The notes under the pieces: generated by a model
Database searches by the model: none
The model's input: only the letters and a program-made list of their open reading frames with translations
Told to the model about the DNA's origin: nothing
Origin: Anas platyrhynchos
Lineage: Eukaryota > Chordata > Aves > Anseriformes > Anatidae
Reading direction: 5' to 3'
NCBI RefSeq assembly: GCF_047663525.1
Contig: NC_092602.1
Coordinates: forward strand, 2,239,501-2,303,500
DNA length: 64,000 bases
Part shown: piece after piece, positions 44,706 through 57,350 of the stretch
How the letters are laid out: each line of letters begins with the position of its first letter
How positions within the stretch are numbered: the first letter of the stretch is position 1
Program-made: the position numbers and the translations under genes

Positions 44706-46920
44706 TCCCCACCACCTTCCTGCTGCCCATCGCTCTCCAAAGCCCTTCCCCACCTGGCTCAGTCTGACGTGGGTTTGAGGTTGCAAGTGGCCATTTCTTT
44801 CCCCAAAAAATAAACAAATTCCACCTTGCAAGAACTTCCCGGGGTGCGGCGTACCCTGCAGCTAATGAAATGAGCCAGTGGCTGCTACTCGGGAGCCAAA
44901 AGCAGGAGGAAAATCAAAGGCTCCTAATGGACACGCGCTCCGATGTGTAACAACACGAGCACCCGGGGGGCTGCTCCCTGCCAAATCAATCTGGCTGCGG
45001 CCCAGGGACGCGGGCAGACAGACCCAAACTACCTCACCTGTTTCATTAAGCCATTACCAGAATCATCTTATCCCCATTTATAATGCTCGATACATGCTCT
45101 GAAGACTTCCCTCGTCCCGTAATTAGACGCAGCGCTTGGACAGATGGATTCAACCGGGCTGGCGTTTCGTGCGACTCCGCTGCCTTCCACGGGGGCCTCT
45201 CCTGATTTGAAAAATGGGGAAAAAAAAAAACAAACACACAAATCCCCTCCGGCTGCAGGTGATCCAGGTAACTACAAGTGCTGCTTCCTGATAATTCAAT
45301 CCCTTCGATAATTCTCCCGTTTCCTGGCGGTAACGGCAGCAGCCGCCGCGATAAATCCCCTTCCTCCTGTCCTCTCCCGTGTTGGGCAATGTGCGGGGCT
45401 GGGACACGGCCTCATCCAGCGGCCCCATCAGCCTGGATCCTGTAAATCATTTCAGAGCCATCCCCGCAATTTATAGGTAGGGCATTAAATATTATGGCCA
45501 CTGACGGCATCAAATTACGCTTGAAAAATTGAGTTCTGCCGCAAAACGAATTTAAAACCTAAATTAAATTAAAACCTAACTAAATTAAAATTAGGTTTCT
45601 AAACTAAAATGACTTTTTAATATTTTCACGAGGAAAAAAAAAAAAAAACAAAAAAAAAAACAACCCTTCTGTCAACTAATAAAAGCTGCCAGTGTCTTTT
45701 ACAGCTGACAAGCCCTGTCTGAGAGCAGCTCTGGTGCTGCTGCAGAACAAATAACCAGCACGGACACGGGGCCGTGAGCTCCGCCGCATCCTCCGATGGG
45801 GGCTGGGAAAGGACAGCAACGCCCCCAAGCAATTAAAAAATAATGCTAATTAGCGGGAGCTGAGGAAGCGGCCGGATGGGGCAAACCCAGCCCCGCGTGG
45901 AGGGCACGTCTCGGCGGCGTGCCCGTGGGATGCTCGGGGACTGGGCTGGGCAGAGGCTCCCCAATGTGGTTTTCTCCCTGCTCGAGGCTCCCAGAGATTG
46001 GCTGCAGCCTCCTGAAGTCTATCCCCGGTCATTAACGGCGGTAATTAATTCATCCTGCTTTTTAAATAGCGTTCGATGTATGAGCCTGCCCCGCTCACGT
46101 CTTGATCTCTCGTTGTCACGGCTTTGATAGAAGAGATGCAGGAACGGCTCGGGTGACCATTCATCTATCGATTATCAGGGCAGGTTCAGCACCAGCGCCC
46201 GAACAGGACGCATCCAAACGAGCTGCAGGAGCCGGGAGAGATCACGCATGAGGCAAACGGGGCCGTGGAGCCTCCTGGGGTACCTCCTGGTGCCAGGATT
46301 TGGAGGAATTTGGTCCCGCGGGACCCCACGGAGACGTGGCACAGGTGGGACCCCACGGTCTGAGCCCCGTCCTGGCGCAGCAGCAGCTCCACGGCGCTTT
46401 CCAAAGGGGCTTTTTTTTTATCTCCCCGTGTTATTTATTGCTCCGTTACATCGGCAGCTCCCTCTGCGGGGAACTTTCCCTCCGCTCGCCGCGGCTTTGC
46501 CAGATCCCAGACTCGGGGGCTCGCCTGCCAGACGCCGAACCCAGAGTCCTCTTTCAACAACATTAATTATCTCTGGCTTTCCATAACAACAAAAAAAAAT
46601 ATATCTTGACCCCACTGGCTGCCAATAGCGGGGAAGCGTGCGGAGGAAAAGGCTTTTATCTTCGCATCTCAGAGAAGAGCCTCGTGTTTGATCAGTCGGG
46701 GTGTTTTTTTTTCCCTCTTTGTACGTTTTGAACTTTATAGACTGATTAATTCCTCTTATGGCGGTAAACTGCTGCGTACGCTCTCGAGTGTTGACTTGAT
46801 TTTCCTTCTATTAAAAAAAGAAATATATTTCTTCCTAAGAAATTCCGGGAGCTTAGCGCATCTTCGCCCCGCAAGCGAGTTGCAAAGAGCCTCAGGCTGA
46901 ATAATGGGGCAGGGGGAGGG
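44706..46920. other. Intron 1 segment, no gene seen
   Basis: Mixed composition. There are A-rich runs at 45631-45660 and an AT-only patch with AAACCTAA and TTAGGTTT (45545-45600). ATCGAT is at 46167-46172. An AT-rich complex stretch is at 46550-46840. Confidence 0.55.
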
Positions 46921-47710
46921 GGACGGGGCAGATTTCTTTATTTTAAATTAAAGTTAAGGACCAAAGGCATCAGGCTCTCAAGAGTTATTGTGAAAGCCTT
47001 TTTAAAAGTCCCAAGTGGATAGCCCACAGTCTCCTAAACGGCCAAGCTTAGAAGCAGAAATGCTCCAGATCTCCACATAGCCCAGGCACAACGGGGACAA
47101 GGGGTTGGGATTTTTTTTTTTTTCCTTCTATTTATTATGACCGCTGCTTCACAAAACCTGAACAAGACTGGAAGTAGTTTCTGTAAGCCCCGGGCACACA
47201 AAGCCTGGCTCTCCTGCGCTCGGCTATCAATAGGGTAACAAATAACCGCCTGTCCCTGCTGCCCGTCAGCACAAAGGATGAAAGTCAGGAGAAAAAGATT
47301 GGAGCCATTAAGTTCAAAAGTTAATTTCTCTGGCTAGGAAGAAAATACCCACTCATGCGCCATCGCTGATATCGACAGTCCAGATCAAAGATTCCATTTA
47401 TTGTAATTTATTCCATACTTTTTCATTTCGCCAAATTATCTTAACCCTTACCTCTTAGCACGCATCCATCAGCTCGCTGCAAGAAACTCCGAGCTGTTTA
47501 CAGAAAATATGGTGCCCGTTTTATTCTCTACCTTTGCAGTTCGAGCTCCATAATCGTGTCTAACAAATAAAGAATTTGACTGAGTTTGCAGCTCCTTCGG
47601 ATGATAAATGCTCCCAGATTTATGGTAGTTATTCATGCAAGGACTACATTACATGTAAATCAATACCATAAAGAACAATTTGCTAAAAATATAAATACCA
47701 TGTTTAGGCT
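46921..47710. promoter_or_regulatory. Long AT-rich intronic region (candidate regulatory)
   Basis: About 790 bases of mostly complex, AT-rich sequence with no simple repeats except a poly(T) run near 47111-47125. Contains CAGATCAAAGATTCC, TTGTAATTTATTCC, ACAAATAAAG and GTAGTTATTCATGC. No coding frame. Confidence 0.33.
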
Positions 47711-48312
47711 TCAATGATGTTAGCAAAGCGGGATTCTTGTGTCTGCATGCGAAATAGCTGCACCTGGCCAAGTGACCAAGCAAAGAGCGAAGCACACTTG
47801 GTGCCAGCCCAGCCTAAAAATAAGAGGCGAGAAGGAGTGGGACCACAGCCTTGAGGGGCTGGGAGGGGTGCTCTCGATCCACGTGAATGCTGTGACAGAA
47901 ATCCCAAATCATCCTGCTAAAAAGCCAAAAGAGCAAACCCAAACCCATGTGCAAGGAGATATCAGCCCCTGGTGGGGGCCGAGCCCCGTCCTCCCACCCA
48001 CCTCCAGCTACAAACCACAGCTGGGACCAGCAGTGCTGTGCCTGGGGGCACCAGCCCCAGGACCTCACGAGGGGATTGTTGGAATAAATCTTCCAAAAAG
48101 ACCCCAAGTCCCTGCCTCTGCAACCCAAAGCCACCACGGCGAGTCCATCACCAGCCCAGGGGACGGAGCTTGATGCCCCCAAAATGTGAGCCGCCAACCA
48201 TGTTCCGTGGGTGCTTTGTGAGCAGGTTCCTGGGGATGTGGGATGATGGAACTGGGGAGAAAGTGGGCATTTTGGGGTTTGTTTGTGTAGAGCTTTTCGG
48301 TTCCCTGTTCTA

Positions 48313-48366
48313 CAAGGGAGAAGGGACAAGAGGGAGAAGGGACAAGAGGGAGAAGGGACAAGAGGG
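48313..48366. repeat. 16-bp tandem repeat, about 3.3 copies
   Basis: The unit GAGAAGGGACAAGAGG is repeated without change three times, with a partial unit at the left. Confidence 0.9.
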
Positions 48367-48984
48367 CGATGTCCCACCCAGCCATTGGGGCCGTGTCCCC
48401 CTGTGCTCGCCACGAGGCCACAGCTCCTGTGGGTCCTCCCCGCTCTCATTGCCGGGACCTTTAGGGACAGGCACCCTGCCCACCACGAGGGCAGCAAAAA
48501 GCAGTTGCAAATTGGGCAGAAACACGGTCAAAACGCACTCCCCTCTGCCACACCGTGCCACTGGAACCGAGGCAGGGCAGGCACAGAGAGCAGGACCCCC
48601 AGGACCGAGGGCTGCTGCTGAAGAGAGACATCTCTGGCTGTAACTACATAACTCAGAATAAGAAGACAAAGCTGGAACACAGCGCAATTAATGCAGGAAG
48701 CATCGATTGCTGCCCAGCACCAAGCTGCCTCATTAATTCCAGGTGCTCCTACGAGCCGCTTCCAGCACAGGCTGGGCTCAGCGACGGGAGAACAGGGGAT
48801 GGCAAAACCTCTCCGTGCGTGCCCTTGGCCCTGCTGACACAGAGGTGATGATGGGACGAGGGAAGAGACCCCTGAGCGTGGCTTTTGGGAGCCTCCCCCC
48901 CGTGTCCCCAGCATCCCAGGGACGAGGGCTTCGCGTTTCACTCGGCGCCGAGTCCCCCCCAGCCACACCGAATGCCAAAGCTGG

Positions 48985-49190
48985 TTTGCACTTGCTGGAG
49001 CCTGACAAGAGCCACAATCACAGATTAGTACGGAAACTTCTTGCTTTTCAACAAAGGTTAATAAATAGTGACAGCATTAAGTCTATTCTGATTAACTATG
49101 CTGAAAGATATTATTGCCGTTTGTACCGCGGGATCATTATTGGATTAAGCGCAGTGTGTAAAAATGAAATGTGAGGTTTAATCTCCAGCG
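48985..49190. promoter_or_regulatory. AT-rich intronic block (candidate enhancer)
   Basis: Complex sequence with GGTTAATAAATAG, TCTGATTAACTATGC, GATATTATTGCC and ATCATTATTGGATTAAGC. It stands out from GC-rich flanks. Function inferred only. Confidence 0.35.
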
Positions 49191-50099
49191 CAGGCTCGCC
49201 GTGCCCTGATGCAGCCCGTGCTGCTCTCAGAGCCTCCTGGAATTAAATTTGGTGACTTCTTCCGTCGACAGAGAGCATCTCCCATGCGCTGCCTTTTGAG
49301 TTGGTCGGATTTTGCTTTCCTCGACCGGCCACCACGTGTCCTGGCGGAGATCAAGCCCCTGTCCCTGTCCCAGCAGAGGGAGGATTGGGCCACACATCCC
49401 CTGAGCCCCACAAGGGGACGGGGACAGGGACAGGGGACACGGCGCTCCCCACGGCACATCCCACACCCCGCTGCTGGGACACCCGGGGGCAGATGTCTGC
49501 AGGGAAAACATTTCTAAACCAGCCACTAACAGCAAAATTTCCAAAGCGACAAGACCAACGCAGAGAGACAATGTCCATGCAGAGGAGGGGGGAGAGGAGG
49601 AGGTGCAGAAACCTAATTATTTGCTGTAACCTGCTAATTTCAGCGTGTCACCTAAATTCTCTTCAGCTGCTCATGCGGCGTTTGCTTACGAGCCTGGCGC
49701 TCAGACAGGTGCTGTGGCTTTTAGTTGGACGCACTCGGCCCAAATTCACCTGCTGCCAGCCTGCCTAATGCCAATGTAGGCACACCAGGGAGGAATTTGA
49801 TCCATTTTTACTCAAAATTGGGGAAGAAATGGCCCCACGCAGCCCCGGCACCTCCCACGGCCCCCCCCATGCTGCGCGTCTTCCTTCACCAAGAATTCCA
49901 CAGCCGTGAAAAACAGGATTCATTTCCTCCAGAAAAAGGCATTTCTGAAGATGTTCTCGCTTGAAATGCTGGGAAAACCAATTCTGAACACCTCCCAAAA
50001 TAAAAGATTCCTTTTTTTATCATTATTTTTTTTAGTTTAGGAGCATTCAGTCCCATTTATCGCTCCTGCCATTAGTGCTACGCCTACATTATTTCGCTC

Positions 50100-50410
50100 C
50101 ACGGCACGAGGACTCCTTTATAACGTGACATAACAGCTTAACTATTCAATTATTGCATATTTTCTTATTTTTTAAAATCGTTAAGAGCAGCTGCTACTTA
50201 GTCCTGATTGCAACCCCTTATCTCCTTCCCCAGATCAAAGGGGTGGCTGCTTGTGGTAATGGAAACGGTTTGACACCTCGATCAAAGCCTCTGCTGTTTG
50301 TGCTGTCGGAAAAGTGTTTGACACTTGTGTCAAAGCGTCAAACTATTTCATTACAGCGCCAACCGGAGACACTTTGACTACGGGAGATAAGATGTTTCAA
50401 TCAATCAGCA
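50100..50410. promoter_or_regulatory. AT-rich block with palindromic TTTGACAC motifs and ATCAAAG sites
   Basis: Contains ATCAAAG at 50234-50240 and 50281-50287, TTTGACACCT at about 50269-50278, a perfect inverted repeat TTTGACAC-TT-GTGTCAAA at 50317-50334, GTCAAAG at 50329-50335 and CTTTGAC near 50371. WWCAAAG is the TCF/LEF or SOX core, and AGGTGTCA-type half sites fit T-box factors. The clustering in about 145 bases suggests an enhancer. Confidence 0.42.
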
Positions 50411-53400
50411 TCCACAAATGGCCTCCCCCCTATGATTAAAAAAAATAAAATAAAATAAATAATCAGGTGGTTCTGGCTGGAGTTTGCCAGGCGGCTGCGG
50501 GGTGTTGTTGCTGCTTGTGCGCAACGGAGCAGTGTAGTAACGAGGAATGGCACGAAAGCAAATGCAAAAGCTGAGAAAAGAGAATTTGAAACAAAAATCC
50601 TGAAAGTTTAATAAAAAAATAAAAACGTGTCATTTTTTGGAAGCGCTGAGACATCCCACCTGTGCAAACCCAGGGCAGCAGCTGGGTGCTGCTGGGGCTC
50701 CCAGCAGAGCCACTGGGGAGAGGACGCACAGACCCAGCCCTGCCATCACCACCACTTCCAGGGGAGGTGGCACTGGCATCCCCACAGAGCAAAAAGATTT
50801 GCAAAATTTCATTAAAAAGGAAGAAATCCAATGTCATCAGCTCCATCTGCCCTGACAAACCCATGTAGTGGCTGCTGGGGGTCAAAGATGGGAAGGTGAC
50901 GTGGGACCAGGGATGGTGACATGGGATCAGGGATGCCTGGAGGCAGCCCCGGTGTCCCCACGCTGTGCTGTCCCACCAGTCCCACCTGTGTCAATGCCGC
51001 CACCCTAATGCCACCAGGGCCACCAGCTCCGAGCCTGGCTGGGAGTTATGCACCGAGCAAGCACTGCTCGTTTCACCAATTAATTGCATATTGCCTCCGG
51101 CACATTCACCACTCATTTCCCTAAATTCACTGGCTGGCACCCAAAATGAACCATATTCCTCAGGCTCCACCATTTGGGACTTGGACAAGGAGGGGGAAGG
51201 TGGCACAGTGGGGTCTGGCTGGGGCAGGAGAGCTGCGTGTGGGACGGGGATGGGGACGGGGACGGGGACGGGGACAGCTTCTGCCCCAGTCTCTGGGGTG
51301 CGGCTGCAGGGCCTCTGCGCTCTCCTCCCTGCAAACTCCCCTTGCAAAATTGGTTTTTAGCAAAGCCACTTATCACCTTAACCATCTATCGATCCCTTGA
51401 CTCCCGGCCAGCGCTCCCAGGATCCGATAGAGGAAAGGCAAAAAAACCACGGCTGCGAGGGAGAGCTCTGGGCAGCTCCGCTCCGGCCGCCCCTCACCTG
51501 GGGGAACTCTGCCTGGGCTGGGGGACACGAGCGGGTGAGGACTGGCACAGATCACCCATCTCGCTGCCACCTGGGCCCCTGGGCCAAGTCCTGCCCTCTG
51601 AGGCGGCTGCAGGCGGTCAATATATTGATGGGAAGCTCAGGCAGGCGGCCAGAGCGGGTGCGTGCCCGATCCCTGCGCCACTCCGGCTGCTGCTCAACCC
51701 CAAATCTGACAGCAAACAAAACAAGAAGGCAGGAAAACCAAAGGAAACCATTTGTGCTTTTGCCAGGAAAATGGAAAAGGAGGAAGCTGGAGGATTATCC
51801 GTGGGGACCTCTGCGGATGGAAACACAAGGGTTTGGATAGCTCAAGGTAAAAAATCCTGAGCCGTGTTGGGTCCTGCCCACCTCGAGCTCTGGAGCTCAG
51901 GAGATTGGTTTTGAACCAGCAGATTTGCACATCATTCACTCAGCTCTTCTTTTTGAGATAGATTTGTTGCCTGGATTTTAGAGCTGCTCCCCAGACACGT
52001 TCTCACCCGAGGGACGATCACGACAGAGAATAAAAACCAAAATCACCTGAGCCCCATTCTGCAGGAAAACAACCCTATATCCATCACACTGCCTAACCCC
52101 AAGCCGTGCAGCCAAGAAAGCCACAAGGACTTGGAAAAGGACAAAAGGTCCCTTCCTTCTTCCCCCAGGGTGACAGCCACGCAGCAGAGGTGACGGAGCC
52201 ACCGGGACGCGCTCAAGCACCAGCAGCAAGCCCAGCCGGGCTGGGATGCACCCAACACCGAGCCGAGGATATCCGAGCACCCCAAAATATCACCGGGGGG
52301 TCTCAGAGACCCCTTCCCTCACCTGCTGGGGACAGGACACGCCGTGGGAAGATGCAGCAGTGAAGGTGAGGAGCAGGCTGCAGAGCGCAGCCCCCGTGCG
52401 CTTCCCAGCAGCATCGATCTCCCCGCGGTAGCAGCCGGTATAATTTTGCTTGGCTTCAAATACCTGGCGCTCATGAATTCTTTGGCCACAAGGTTATAAA
52501 GCATCCTCTAAAACATGAGAAAAAGATTAAGCCTGCTTATAGTTAATAATATACTGTATACTGTCTATCAAGCTGGCTGTTTGCTATTGAGAGCCTACTA
52601 TTAGACACTTATTTAAAAGGCCTTTCAAGGCTTCCGAAGAAAGTGCAGTTATGCATTTTTTTTTTTTTTTTCTGGCAAGAACTACTATAGATAAACATCA
52701 ATTCGCTCCTGCAGATCACAGTCGCAGTAAATAAATTTTTCAGGAAGCTAAGTTCCATACAAAGCCTTCTCAAAGCTCCCATTTCACACAACATCAATGT
52801 TTGGCCTCTGAGAAATAAAAGCTCTGAGGTTGCTTTATCCAAAGCTAAATTATCAATTGTAGCTGCTTAAAAAAAAAAATAAAATAAAATAAAATAGGGC
52901 ATTGCAATGAGAAACCAGCGTGGGGACGGGAAGGAGACAACACCATTTGTAGACAGCGTGGCCGTTCAGAGACAAAATGGGGAAAGACAGCGATTTTGCT
53001 GGCAATTGATCGGGTCTTTTGCCTCTGCAAAGGCTTCAGCAGCCCAAAACTTTTGGGTGAAGGGCTCTGAGGCCGTGCAGCGGGCGGCGTTACCGGCTGG
53101 CTTGCCAACAACCAGCTTCGGGCAGGCTCGGCAGCCAGCGCTCTCGCTATTTTCTTTTATGGCTTTTTCAAGTAGCGGGCTGGGATTATCCATTACGGAG
53201 TATTTGTCACCAAAAAAACCCCACGCCGGCTGTAAGAGGAAAAGCGGCGGCTCCTTGGCTTGCAGCCGAGCGGGGAGGACGTGCAGCCCAACGGGGACCC
53301 CCGGCGCCTTTCCAAGCATTTTGTCCTTGCTGAGGACAGAGGAGGGGGCCGTGGCACCCCCCATCCCATATCCCACATCCCATCCCGTGTCCCGTGGCGG

Positions 53401-56400
53401 TGCCGCAGCTGTGGCCGTGCCACACACGCCTTGTGGCAGCCCCGGGACCTGCTGGCGCTGTCGGAGCCAGGAGCGTGCTCAGGCTCAGGATGCTCCATCT
53501 GCTCGGTGTTGGAAGGGATGCTGGGCTCTGTTCTTCTGTAATTATTAGGCAAAAAGAAGGGACAAATGCAGAAACCCTTCCAGGCGGAGGTAAGGCGTGC
53601 TGGTAGGAAGGGGTGGGTAAGGAAAAGGTGCCTCCTGCCAAAATGCGACCCGCGTGCCCCCCGAGGCTGTGCCTAACACACCCGAATACCCCAAGCTGCA
53701 GGAGCCTCGTACCTGGAAGAATGGCTGAAACCTCCCAGGGGAAGGAGGACAAGATTACTTGCTGGTCTCGGTGACTCCTGCTCCAATTAGTGCAGCCTGC
53801 TCCTGATACAAGAGGTTGTACCTGCCAGCCTTGGGACTGCCACCAGCACGGCTCCGCAGACCCAAATTAACCCGGCGCTGCGAAGCACCGACCTTCCTTC
53901 CTTCCCTTAAATTGCAAATTAAGGAGCACAGCGACACTTCCCACCTCGCGGGGGGGACCCCGGCACCCTCCACACGTTTTTGGGGTCATTCCTGCCCGAG
54001 CAAGGACAGCAAAGCCCAGGCTCCGATCCGCGCTTCATTTACTTACTTCATTGCTAAACACAAAGGCAATTAGGAGAGTTAATAAGTCACCAGGGGAGCC
54101 GCTGCCTTTCTCAGGCCTAAAAACCAGGCACGTCCCCACTACCTGCCAAAGGGCACCCACGATGGATCACCGCAACGCGTGCTTTCTGAGTGGTTATTAA
54201 AAATAAAAGCCAGGTCAGCTGCCCCCCTTCCTCTTTATGAAAATGTTTTCCTTTCAACCCGCCCCAGAAAACAACCAGCGGGCACTCGCCAGAGAAGCGC
54301 ATCCTCTCCATCACTAAAATAAACTGAATTTGGAAGTCGGGAACTCGTGACACCCGTTGCTCTCCCGAAAATAAACCTGCCGGGGATGATATAAGCTGCG
54401 TATTTAACCTTCTGACGTCGCTCATGTTTTTAGCAGAAACCGATCCGTCGCCCACCCCGGCCGCTGCCACCACGATTGTAGCACGGTCCCACAGAGCTGT
54501 GACCTTAAATGATCCACGGGGAGAGGGGAAATATTTGTTTAGGTGAAGGAGACAGCCAGGAGGCACAAGCTTTAAAAGTAAAATTAAAATTGCAGAGCAC
54601 CCAGGGCAAAGCCATGCAAATTGCCACTAGGACCAACTTCTCCATATCAATACCCGCCAGCAATGGGGCTTCCCAACGATCCCTCAGCGCTCACCAAACA
54701 GCCCCAAAGTAACCCTTAATCCAGTGGCACCGCTTGCCAAGTTGCATTTATGAGACTTTTACCTTTCCTGTTACTGAAAAGGAGCGAGGGAGGGAGGTGG
54801 GAGTTTAATTTTCCGGCAGGCCCATTATGCCAGTTGTTAATGCTCGCTTCGGGCCGAAATTTTGACACACCAGCTTCTACTTAGGGGGAAGTGTAATTTA
54901 CGCACGCCTGTGCGAAAAGAAACACGCGAGCGTTACGATGCGATGCAGCACGCCGAGCTTGGGGTGCCTTTTGCACCTCGAGCACTCCCAAAAAAAAAAG
55001 GGCAAAGATAGCATCCCCACCCCAAATTTAACTTCGAGTGGGAATTCGGCTCTTGCAGAATTAAGGGTGGGGATGAAATCGGCCCTTTGAAGGCTTCTTG
55101 CACCCAGGGTGTGGGCTGGAGACCTTCAGGCTGGCGGAGAGACCCCTGAGCCCTTGGGGACATCCCCAGGTAGAGGCACGGTCCCTTTGGGGACCCTGCT
55201 AGGGTAGGCAAAATCTGCTCACTGGTAGGGAAGTGTTTTTCCATCAATAACAGAGCTAAACCAAGCCTTTGGCACGCCCTCTCCTCTCCCGAGGAGCACC
55301 AGGGATTTGGGAGTTGGCTGGCAGCCGAAATCTGTGCGGTGGGCAACGCAGGTGACTTCTTTTGGGGAGAGGGGACGTGGAGGGGGGGGGCAGCCCCGCG
55401 CCGAGCTGCGTGCGAGTGCGAGCAAACAGTCCTGTAAATAAAGAGCACCTCCGCCCTGTCTCCACAATGCTACCCTTATTGAGTGAGTCAGATGTTCTGC
55501 TGATTAAAAATTGATCCATTTCAAAATCTAATCAACAGAATAGGATTCTTTCATATGTTATCAAGGCAGCTGCTGACAACAAAAACCAAACCTGTTATTA
55601 ACCCATGAACCCCAATGACCTGAACCTGGCTGGGCTCTGGAACCGTAAATTATTCAGTAGTCCAAGAGCAATCCCGTAAGCCTGATGAATTTACGCACCG
55701 ACTGGAGCCTTTGTGGGTTAAAGCCAATATCACAGCCCCACGGGTCCCCGGGGACGCGGTTCATGACACGCTGCCATTCTGTGTCATGCCTGTGAATACA
55801 TTACTGGCGTCTGCTCGGCTTCGCCTTTCAAATGTCTACTTCTTTTCTTTTTTTTTTTTCTTTTCCTTTTTTTTTTTTTCCCATATAAAACGACTTTCGG
55901 GGTCGGCGCGGCACCGGAGGGAGCGGCCGCGGCACTGGAAGGGTCCCGTGCAGCACTGCTGCAGGGCTGGGAGCCCAAAAGTCCCATGGACGTGCCACGA
56001 GGCCAGATCTTGGCACAAGTCTTTGCTTTGGAGCAAAATCTGAAGAAACGAAGAGCAAATGCTTCCCATCCCTGCTCAGGGATGTTGCTCTCCGGGGCGG
56101 TGATGCTTCTTCCATCGCCATGCCTTGCCCCGGGCACCGCCGCCTGCCTGCCTCCAGCTCGGGATGCTTTCCAGGGCAAAGCCCCTGCCCTCGGCACCGC
56201 TGCACGTTTTTTATTTTCCATCTCCAGCCCGCCGAGGTCCCAACCCCGGTGCCAGGCGGCTGCGTCATTCACCCCGCCTAGGAGGCTTCGACCAGAATGG
56301 GAAGAAGTCGGCGCCGCATAAACCGAGCTGGAAGCCGGCGACTCTTCCCTTAAATACTAATATATTTATAAGTTCAACGACTCTCTGACCTCCCCTTAAA

Positions 56401-57350
56401 GCCAAAACAACCCCCGGGGAGCCCCCTCAGAGCTGCCGCTATCGATCCCGTCTGGCTGCCAGCTCACGGCGAGCATCGCCCCCCGGGGAAAAGCCCCTCC
56501 TGCCCCACGGAAAAGCCCTCGGCAGCCCCCTGGGTAAACGAGGGGCAACCTGGTCCCGTGTTTCCCCGATCTGGGCTCCAACAGTGCCTGCCGAGCCCTT
56601 CTTTCCCCACCTAAAACCTGGGGGATGCAATTTTGCCTGCAGCACCAGAGCCGCAACCGTAGGGCTTTCTCCTGAGACCTGCTGGATGTGGGCATTTCAG
56701 GACCAGCTCCATCCAGAAGCTCAGACGCACGGAAGAAGTGCACCACGGCTCTCAACAGGGCAGGAGAAACACCAGCTATTGACTTTTTTTTTTTCCCATA
56801 CAAGTCCAGCAGCGCTCTAAAACCAACCCAGGGAGCAGCAGCAGCAGCAAGTAGCTACCAGCGCTGCCAGCAAAAACACAAGCATTTTCATGCTGTTTTG
56901 TTTGGTTTCTGTGTGTTGTTTTTTTTTAAAGCTTCCCTGGTTAAAGCCTTCTGGCTTGACATCACCAAGCTTTGCATCTCTCCGAGGGATGCTCCGGATG
57001 TGATTCTGCAGCTCTGCAGCCCCCGGCTGTGGGATACATCCACTGAAAGGTGGCTGGGGGGTCCCCGATGAGACCCCCGATATTCCACACAGCATCAAGA
57101 AACAGGGCCAGGGGGAAAAACCCAGGGCAGGATGCAGCCAAGGGCCTCCAGCACGGGCTCTGCAGCAATGTGTGAACCACCACGGGTCCTCTGCTCCATC
57201 ATCATCACCGCCAGGGAGGAAGGCTCGCCCGCGATCGCTGCTGGAAGGGCAGGCGGGATCGGCCCCTGGGCTCCCTCCTCGCTACCTAATAATCACACTT
57301 GTGCGAAGCTGTTGCCGTACATAACGAAAAGAGAAAACATCCTTGGAGAG
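50411..57350. other. Intron 1 segment, no gene seen
   Basis: Contains a GGGGAC repeat (51241-51275), an AT-rich complex block at 52500-52850 and an AAAAT run (52869-52896). C/T-rich runs occur near 55845-55880. ATCGAT is at 51388 and 56441. The rest is GC-rich and unremarkable; open frames here carry no recognisable domain. Confidence 0.55.
51241..51275. repeat. (GGGGAC)n-like repeat
   Basis: Five to six GGGGAC/GGGGAT units, the same unit as the repeat at 25108-25146. Confidence 0.88.

Larger units (their letters stand above)
47711..50090. other. Intron 1 segment with short tandem repeat and AT-rich block
   Basis: 47711-48980 is mostly GC-rich and holds the 16-bp repeat. 48985-49190 is AT-rich. 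49200-50090 is mixed, ending in T-rich sequence. ATCGAT is at 48702-48707. No gene seen. Confidence 0.55.
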
